Shown here piece after piece: positions 58,972 through 64,000 of a stretch of DNA of 64,000 nt. The DNA is from Geomicrobium sp. JCM 19039 (lineage in GTDB: Bacteria; Bacillota; Bacilli; Bacillales; Marinococcaceae): the NCBI RefSeq assembly GCF_000698145.1, contig NZ_BAXB01000004.1, forward strand, positions 1 through 64,000, read 5' to 3'. The stretch's first letter is position 1. Each line of letters opens with the position of its first letter. Made by a program: the position numbers and the translations under genes. The notes under the pieces were generated by a model. The model made no database searches, was not told the origin of the DNA, and worked only from the letters and a program-made list of their open reading frames with translations.

Positions 58972-59424
58972 TTAAAAACGTTTTGCGAGCTGTTCTTTGC
59001 GGTAAGAGAAGATGTCTTGCAACCGTTTCTCGACGATGGCTCCATGGGCGACTCGTCCGAGGGGGCCAAAAGGTAGCACGTAATGGACGATATCTTCAAT
59101 TTCTACACCGTCTGGATGGTCATGGAAATGATGCTGGTGGTGCCAAAAGCGAAACGGTCCGAAGCGCTGTTCGTCCACAAATAGCTCGCCTTCAACGACG
59201 TGCGTAATTTCTGTCACCCATTGAACCGGAAACGCGGGCAGAGGTTTCAAATCATAATGAACAATCATTCCCGGATGCATGCGATCCTTAATGTCATTTC
59301 TCACATCAAACTTCATATCGCCGGGTGTGATGGAAGAAAGCTGACCGGGATTAGAAAAGAAGTCCCAAGCTTCTTCTCTTGATATCGGTAAAACTTGAGT
59401 TTCTTTTAATGTGTATAAGCGCAT
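58972..59424 (-). CDS. SRPBCC-family (cyclase/dehydrase-like) protein
   Basis: 150 residues from ATG 59424, which has aaggagg upstream. VLPISREEAWDFFSNPGQLS and ITPGDMKF start a START-like lipid-binding fold; HHQHHFHDHPDGVEIEDIVHY follows. Related proteins bind hydrophobic ligands. Lies upstream of and in line with the CDP-alcohol transferase, so probably first gene of the lipid operon. Intact. Confidence 0.8.
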   Translation of the reverse strand: MRLYTLKETQVLPISREEAWDFFSNPGQLSSITPGDMKFDVRNDIKDRMHPGMIVHYDLKPLPAFPVQWVTEITHVVEGELFVDEQRFGPFRFWHHQHHFHDHPDGVEIEDIVHYVLPFGPLGRVAHGAIVEKRLQDIFSYRKEQLAKRF

Positions 59425-59574
59425 AGAATTCCTCCTTGGCATTCTATACCCGAAGACGTTCAAAAACGAACACTGACTTCTATGTAATATTATGAAATGA
59501 ATGGCGTTTGTTTTGTCAATCTCTCTTTTGTCCGATATACTTTGGGTAGATTTTGAAATGGAGAGTGAGTATAG

Positions 59575-59973
59575 ATGTGGAGACCTTTTCGACTTGCAGC
59601 GACTGCTGGACTGCTGTCGGTAGTACTTGTTGCCTGTGGAGATGACTCGGAAGAAGTAGATGTGGACGAGGAGCCGGTTGAAGATTCAGAAGAGGAAACG
59701 TCTGATGAGGCGGCCGTTCATGAAGGCAATGTTGTAGACGAGGATTCAGAAGATGCGCTTGCCAACCTTGATGATGTCGAGGGAGCGATGGTTTCCCATA
59801 CCGATGACGGAGTAAATATTGACTTAACGTTATCTATTAGTGAAGACGATGCGACAGACGAACTGTTTGAAGAGATGGAGCAAGAAGTCGCTTCTATTGT
59901 TGAGGAGCGTCCGGTCGACCTGATTATCATCGTTGATGGTGTGCAAATGCACAATGCATTTATTGAAGACTAG
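59575..59973 (+). CDS. Small acidic lipoprotein, function unknown
   Basis: 132 residues. Signal peptide with lipobox VLVAC, then a very acidic linker (EEVDVDEEPVEDSEEE) and a compact domain (MVSHTDDGVNIDLTLSISED ... DLIIIVDGVQMHNAF) not recognised. Start ATG 59575 behind tggagagtg. Monocistronic or with the DinB gene 35 bp downstream. Intact. Confidence 0.72.
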   Translation: MWRPFRLAATAGLLSVVLVACGDDSEEVDVDEEPVEDSEEETSDEAAVHEGNVVDEDSEDALANLDDVEGAMVSHTDDGVNIDLTLSISEDDATDELFEEMEQEVASIVEERPVDLIIIVDGVQMHNAFIED

Positions 59974-60017
59974 AGGACAAGCTACTGCGTATTCGTATTG
60001 ATTGAGGAGTGAACACG

Positions 60018-60491
60018 ATGTATCGTAATGTTTCAGATTTTATTCAAGAGTGGACGCAAGAGTCCCATGGCACGGCGAGCGTCATTGAAGCCATGTCTGA
60101 TGAGAAATTGGACGTAGCCATTGCTAAGGATCATAATTCACTCGGCTGGCTCGGTTGGCACCTCGCGACTTCACCGGCGTTCTTCGGAAGTCTTGTCGGC
60201 ATAAATGTTACACCAGCTGGTGATGCCGGGGAAGTACCGGAAAAGGCAGAAGACATCCACAAAGCTTACGAGCAGATGGCCGAAGACTTTCGCCAAGAAG
60301 CTGAGCGCGTCCTCACCGATGTTTCATTAGAAGAAACGGTTGAAGCAATGGGTGGGCAAGTTCAACGCGGCGCGTTGCTAAGCAAGCTTGTGAACCATCA
60401 AACCCACCACCGTGGGCAAATGACCGTCCTTCTCCGCCAAGCTGGACTGTCTGTACCGGGTGTAATGGGCCCGACAAAAGAACAATCGTAA
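60018..60491 (+). CDS. DinB-family protein
   Basis: 157 residues, four-helix DinB/YfiT-like fold that usually binds a metal with three His: HNSLGWLGWHLATSP and the HQTHHRGQM motif near the C-terminus. Members include bacillithiol and mycothiol S-transferases as well as uncharacterised proteins; which applies here is open. ATG 60018 lies 8 bases after gaggag. Intact, followed by a strong terminator. Confidence 0.82.
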   Translation: MYRNVSDFIQEWTQESHGTASVIEAMSDEKLDVAIAKDHNSLGWLGWHLATSPAFFGSLVGINVTPAGDAGEVPEKAEDIHKAYEQMAEDFRQEAERVLTDVSLEETVEAMGGQVQRGALLSKLVNHQTHHRGQMTVLLRQAGLSVPGVMGPTKEQS

Positions 60492-60497
60492 TTTGAA

Positions 60498-60527
60498 GAA
60501 AGCTGCACCCTTTTGGGTGCAGCTTTT
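60498..60527 (+). terminator. Terminator after DinB gene
   Basis: Ten-pair stem agctgcaccc/gggtgcagct with a 4-base loop and ttttt. Confidence 0.9.
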
Positions 60528-60607
60528 TGTTTGGGTGCTCTGCTGCTATCAAGCTGTCTGCTCATAGCAGGACCGACAAGTCGTAGGGGGTTGGGACTTG
60601 GTACAAT

Positions 60608-60710
60608 GTGCGCGCAAGTTGGTATCATCTGCGATCAAGTTAGAGGAATTGAGCACTAAAATCGCAAAAATAAGCAAACTTGCGCGCAGAAAGCGTAAAC
60701 TAGAGAGCAG
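60608..60710. repeat. Dyad repeat element copy R6a (complete)
   Basis: Forward gtgcgcgcaagtt (60608) and ctgcgatcaagtt (60629); inverted aaacttgcgcgcag (60676) and aaactagagagcag (60697). Steps 21, 47, 21. Confidence 0.88.
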
Positions 60711-60744
60711 AATGGCGCCGACTCACTGAACCGAAGTGCCAGCG

Positions 60745-60819
60745 AGCTGTCGGCGCGAGCCGCGCCGAACGGAGACCGGTTTTGTTTCGGCCCCCAGAAG
60801 GGGGCCGAAAGGTCGTTAG
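60745..60819. repeat. GC-rich hairpin module, copy 7
   Basis: tcggcgcgagccgcgccga and tcggcccccagaagggggcc are both strong hairpins, separated by about 20 bp. Lies between R6a and R6b. Confidence 0.7.
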
Positions 60820-60839
60820 GGGAGTGGTTGAAGAGGAAA

Positions 60840-60943
60840 CTGTGCTCGAGTTGCGGCTCAACTGTTCTCAAGTTGAGTAAAATCGCAGTAAAAACCGCCC
60901 AATCTCATAAACTAGGTAACAGAATCGGCCAACTTGGTAACAG
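60840..60943. repeat. Dyad repeat element copy R6b (complete)
   Basis: Forward ctgtgctcgagttg (60840) and ctgttctcaagttg (60862); inverted aaactaggtaacag (60909) and aacttggtaacag (about 60930). Steps 22, 47, 21. Confidence 0.88.
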
Positions 60944-60985
60944 TTACGACTACATACCGTCGGTGGGAATTGCAGATGGTCTAAT

Positions 60986-61088
60986 CTGCGATCAAGTTAG
61001 AGTAAACTGCGATCAAGTTTCGCGAAATCAACGCTAAATTCATTAAAAACAGCAAACTTGCGCGCAGAAAGCGTGAACTAGAGCGCAG
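60986..61088. repeat. Dyad repeat element copy R6c (complete)
   Basis: Forward ctgcgatcaagtt (60986 and 61007); inverted aaacttgcgcgcag (61054) and gaactagagcgcag (61075). Steps 21, 47, 21. From 61052 to 61126 it is nearly identical to 60674-60748. Confidence 0.88.
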
Positions 61089-61276
61089 AATGGCGCCGAC
61101 TCACTGAACCGAAGTGCCAGCGAGCCCTCGGCGCAAAATGAAGTGCCCCGCCCCGAACAGCAACCTATCTGCATTTTGCATCCTCCCCAAAACCCGCTCC
61201 TACGAGTGAAGTTTCTGCTTGCTAATTTGTCGCGCGATTGCAACAATGAGAATACCGATAGATGAAAAGAGGGGAA

Positions 61277-62011
61277 ATGATGGGTTTTCAATCCGCTGTA
61301 ACGTGGCGCCCACTCAGTGAACAGGCAGTGATGATGACACTTGGAAACCGTATGGACCCGAGTATTCAGCAACACGTCCAACGTGTGAAACAATTAGTTG
61401 AACGAAATCCGTTTCCGGGCTTTGTTGAAGCTGTGCCAAGCTATACAGGACTGGTGCTTTTCTATGATCCTATGAACGTGCGTCAGCAAATGGACGTTGA
61501 AGGCTCGATGCAAGACCAAGTACGCATATGGGTTGACCAGTTGCTCACAACGGTTGAAGATGAAGATGACCAGCAACCCGACGGACGTATCGTGGAAATC
61601 CCCGTCTGCTACGGGGGAGAATATGGTCCGGATCTTTCCTATGTTGCTAACTATCACAGTTGTGGCGAAGATCAAGTCATCGCTCATCATCAACAAGGGG
61701 AATATCTCATTTATATGATTGGCTTTGCACCGGGGTTTCCGTTTGTTGGTGGCATGTCAGAAGAGATTGCGACACCTCGGCGGGACACACCGAGGGAACG
61801 AGTGCCAGCAGGATCGGTTGGGATTGCTGGGGCACAGACAGGCATTTACCCGTTTGCGACACCTGGTGGATGGCAATTGATCGGACAGACGCCGCTCACC
61901 CTCTTTGATGAGACGAAAACAGAGCCAAGCTTGCTACGGTCAGGAGACCGAATTCAATTCGTGCCGATCAATGAACAGCAGTTTCAGAAGTTGAAAGAGG
62001 TGCGCTCATGA
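61277..62011 (+). CDS. pxpB: 5-oxoprolinase subunit PxpB (KipI-like)
   Basis: About 244 residues. [40 protein letters not shown] and [17 protein letters not shown] are hallmarks of the PxpB/KipI domain. With PxpC and PxpA it forms the ATP-dependent 5-oxoprolinase that recycles cyclised glutamate. ATG 61277 or 61280 behind agagggg. Overlaps pxpC by 4 bp. Intact. Confidence 0.9.
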   Translation: MMGFQSAVTWRPLSEQAVMMTLGNRMDPSIQQHVQRVKQLVERNPFPGFVEAVPSYTGLVLFYDPMNVRQQMDVEGSMQDQVRIWVDQLLTTVEDEDDQQPDGRIVEIPVCYGGEYGPDLSYVANYHSCGEDQVIAHHQQGEYLIYMIGFAPGFPFVGGMSEEIATPRRDTPRERVPAGSVGIAGAQTGIYPFATPGGWQLIGQTPLTLFDETKTEPSLLRSGDRIQFVPINEQQFQKLKEVRS

Positions 62012-63032
62012 ATATAGAAGTTGTGAAACCAGGCATGCTCACGACTGTGCAAGATGCGGGCCGCTACGGATATTTGGATCAAGGTGTCGTGCAAAGTGGA
62101 GCGATGGACCAAATCGCTTTAAGAACGGCAAACTTGCTCGTCGGTAATGATGAAAAGGATGCCGCATTGGAGCTTACTGTTACCGGGCCAGTGCTTCGTT
62201 TCCATCAGCCAGCTCTTATAGCTGTTACCGGCGGTGGCATGACGCCACACGTAGATGGACAGGCGTTTTCTCTAGGTGTTCCAATTTATTTACCCGAGCA
62301 GAGCATTTTGACATTTCGAGCAGATCGAACGGGCATGCGAGCGTATGTAGCCATTGCGGGCGGTTTCGACATCCCCGAAGTATTGAATAGCCAAAGTACA
62401 TATTTACGTGCCGGGTTTGGCGGCTACGAAGGACGAGCGCTAAAAGAAGGCGATCAGTTAGACAGCAACCCTTTAAGCCAAAAAGCTAAACAATATATGG
62501 AAAGCGTCGAGGGAGAGACACCTTTCGCACCGAAATGGGGAGCAAATCTTCTCTGGTTGGATGTTGAAGAAACAGACGTTTTACGCGCGTTCCCTGGTGC
62601 ACATTACACGGGGTTTACGCCAGAAAGCCAGTACCGGTTTACCGAGCAGCCGTTCACATTGTCCTCGCAGTCCGACCGGATGGGATATCTTCTCGAAGGA
62701 GACGAACCTTTGCAAATGGGGAAAACCGAATCGATCTTATCAGAGGCGATAGCGTTTGGGACCGTGCAAGTCCCGCCAGATGGGAATCCTAGAATTCTCA
62801 TGGCCGACCGGCAAACGACAGGTGGGTACCCGAAAATTGCCCAAGTTGCCGTCGTTGACCAGTACAAACTCGCACAATTGCGCCCGCAGGAACATGTATA
62901 TTTTCAGATGATCTCCTTCCAAGAGGCAGAAACACTCTACATCTTGCAAGCAAAAGCAATGAAGCAGCGAGCGTCTGCAATTTTACTATTCTGGAAAGAA
63001 ACAATAAGGGTGATTCTCTTGCGTCACGTTGA
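62008..63032 (+). CDS. pxpC: 5-oxoprolinase subunit PxpC (KipA-like), 3' frameshift
   Basis: About 340 residues. [65 protein letters not shown] and [20 protein letters not shown] fit the biotin-dependent-carboxylase-like PxpC family. As read, the frame runs on into pxpA. One base missing near 62988 explains this; the restored end [16 protein letters not shown] stops at 63030-63032, 14 bp inside pxpA, which is the normal overlapping arrangement. Confidence 0.87.
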
Positions 63033-63776
63033 CTTTAATGCCGATTGTGGGGAAAGTTTTGGCGTGTATACGTTAGGAAACGATTCGGAGATTTTGACAG
63101 AAGTGACAAGTGCCAACATCGCTTGCGGCTATCATGCAGGAGATCCGAAAACGATGCGGGAGACGGTTCGGCTTGCACTACGAAACGGTGTGCAAATTGG
63201 TGCGCACCCCGGACTTTTAGATCCCGTCGGATTTGGCAGGAGAAACATGGACATCAGCCCCGAAGAAGCGTACGACCTCGTACAATATCAAGTTGGTGCG
63301 TTGATGGCCATTGCTCATGCTGAAGGGGGAGAAGTGAAGCATGTGAAAGCACACGGCGCTTTGTATACGATGGCGGCGAAAAGTGAAGCGCTAGCGCACG
63401 CCATTGCCCGTGCAGTTTATGACACGGATGCACGCCTCGTGCTATACGGCCTCGCAGGAAGCGAGTGGATAAGGGCGGGGGAGCGGGTCGGCATTCAGAC
63501 AGCAAGCGAAGTATTTGCCGACCGTACATATGAGCCTAGTGGCTCGCTCACCCTCGAAAACAACCCGACGCACTCATCACCGACGCTACCATCGCCGCAC
63601 AGCAAGTCATTGACATGGTCGTTCAAGGCCAGGTGACGGCGACGGATGGAAGTACGGTGGCGATGCAGGCAGATACGATTTGTATTCACGGGGACGGTCC
63701 TGGAGCGGTATCGTTTGCCCGTGTGGTCCGGGGTGCGCTAACGGACGCCGGGGTTAGCATCCACGCCTTTTCGTAA
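63019..63776 (+). CDS. pxpA: 5-oxoprolinase subunit PxpA (LamB/YcsF), one frameshift
   Basis: About 252 residues. [19 protein letters not shown] at the start, [33 protein letters not shown] and [14 protein letters not shown] are typical; the first motif is usually DLNADLGE. One C added near 63552 (caccctcg) restores [20 protein letters not shown] and the ending SIHAFS at 63776. TTG 63019 behind aagggtgat is the probable start. Hydrolyses phosphorylated 5-oxoproline to glutamate together with PxpB and PxpC. Confidence 0.88.
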
Positions 63777-64000
63777 AATGATCTCATCTTGAATGAGAAT
63801 GCCGTTGCCCGCGATGAGGGGAATCGTTGGTTTTCGCTTGCGCGCGTAACCTACAGCGCCTGTTACAATGCGATCAAAGCGGAACCCTTTCTTTTGATAA
63901 AACAAAAGTGCATGTGTATTATCGTTCGTTGTGATTACACGTATGTATTCACAATGGTCGTCAACGGCACGCCGCTCTACGCGTTCAACGAGTCGGGTGC
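63738..64000 (-). CDS. GNAT-type N-acetyltransferase, 3' part
   Basis: Minus-strand frame open to the right edge and ending at 63738. Its translation contains TRLVERVERRA, VITTNDNTHALLFYQKKGFR and [13 protein letters not shown]; the NxxAxxFYxKxGF pattern is motif B of GNAT acetyltransferases. The start lies outside the window. It overlaps the convergent pxpA end by about 40 bp. Confidence 0.72.
   Translation of the reverse strand, partial: TRLVERVERRAVDDHCEYIRVITTNDNTHALLFYQKKGFRFDRIVTGAVGYARKRKPTIPLIAGNGILIQDEIILRKGVDANPGVR

Noticed and set aside
60828-61037. Small open frames in repeat regions with similar translations (CSSCGxTVLK ... SHKLGN), also at 26708 and on the minus strand at 47471
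   Set aside because: The similarity comes from the DNA repeat. The frames occur on both strands, lack ribosome binding sites and have variable ends.
60608-61088. Regular short repeats considered as a CRISPR array
   Set aside because: Half-sites are 14 bp, change orientation in the middle and have 7-8 bp or 33 bp gaps; there are no identical repeats with spacers and no cas genes.
62008-63636. Apparent PxpC-PxpA fusion protein
   Set aside because: One missing base near 62988 reads through the pxpC stop. With it restored the genes overlap by 14 bp, the usual arrangement, and pxpA has its own start and ribosome binding site.

Overview
The window looks like a chromosomal segment of an aerobic, endospore-forming-type Bacillaceae, probably alkaliphilic or salt-tolerant (Shouchella/Alkalihalobacillus-like; genus not provable from the sequence alone). 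The grounds are an Isd-type heme system with sortase B, a bacillopeptidase F homologue, two very acidic S-layer-homology proteins, Bacillus-type ribosome binding sites and a yybP-ykoY riboswitch in front of terC. No rRNA, tRNA, CRISPR array or intact insertion sequence was seen.

Layout. 1-5.0 kb: heme uptake (multi-NEAT wall protein, isdE, isdF, ATPase, srtB). 5.9-23.4 kb: a large acyl-CoA catabolic island with a comB-like phosphatase, a sugar-kinase-fold phosphotransferase, an ACAD10/11-type dehydrogenase and an SDR; then a lipoprotein and a PAS/AAA+/Fis sigma-54 activator; then an acyl-CoA ligase, a Liv-type ABC importer, thioesterase, thiolase and second dehydrogenase; then SDR and two MaoC hot-dog proteins. 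Three -24/-12 promoters, each preceded by a pair of similar half-sites, tie the island to the activator. The gene set resembles the levulinate/4-hydroxyacid pathway (LvaA-LvaE, ACAD10/11), here with its own importer. 23.4-26.7 kb: small accessory protein, sodium/solute symporter, oligoendopeptidase. 27.4-32.8 kb: bacillopeptidase F. 33.3-41.2 kb: a SEC-C protein and two S-layer-like genes in AT-rich, repeat-rich surroundings. 41.8-46.9 kb: small Zn-ribbon and His-rich proteins, a DprA-like protein, peptidase C26, a DUF188 protein, M20 peptidase and GntR regulator. 47.9-54.7 kb: terC with riboswitch, a hydantoinase-like pair, SDR and AEC permease. 54.7-63.8 kb: methyltransferase, glycosyltransferase, a minor phospholipid-synthesis cluster, DinB protein and 5-oxoprolinase pxpBCA. 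The right edge carries the 3' end of an acetyltransferase gene.

Two general features matter when reading this window. First, about two dozen of some 55 genes are split by one-base shifts, nearly all repaired by adding one base to a short homopolymer; this pattern fits uncorrected sequencing error, so I give each such gene as one CDS spanning its parts. Second, six intergenic regions carry a dispersed dyad-symmetric element built from a 14-bp half-site (CTG-N4-CNAGTT) in the fixed arrangement two direct copies 21 bp apart, a 47-bp step, and two inverted copies 21 bp apart. It is usually paired with a GC-rich hairpin module. I know of no described family with this architecture and regard it as the most novel item here.
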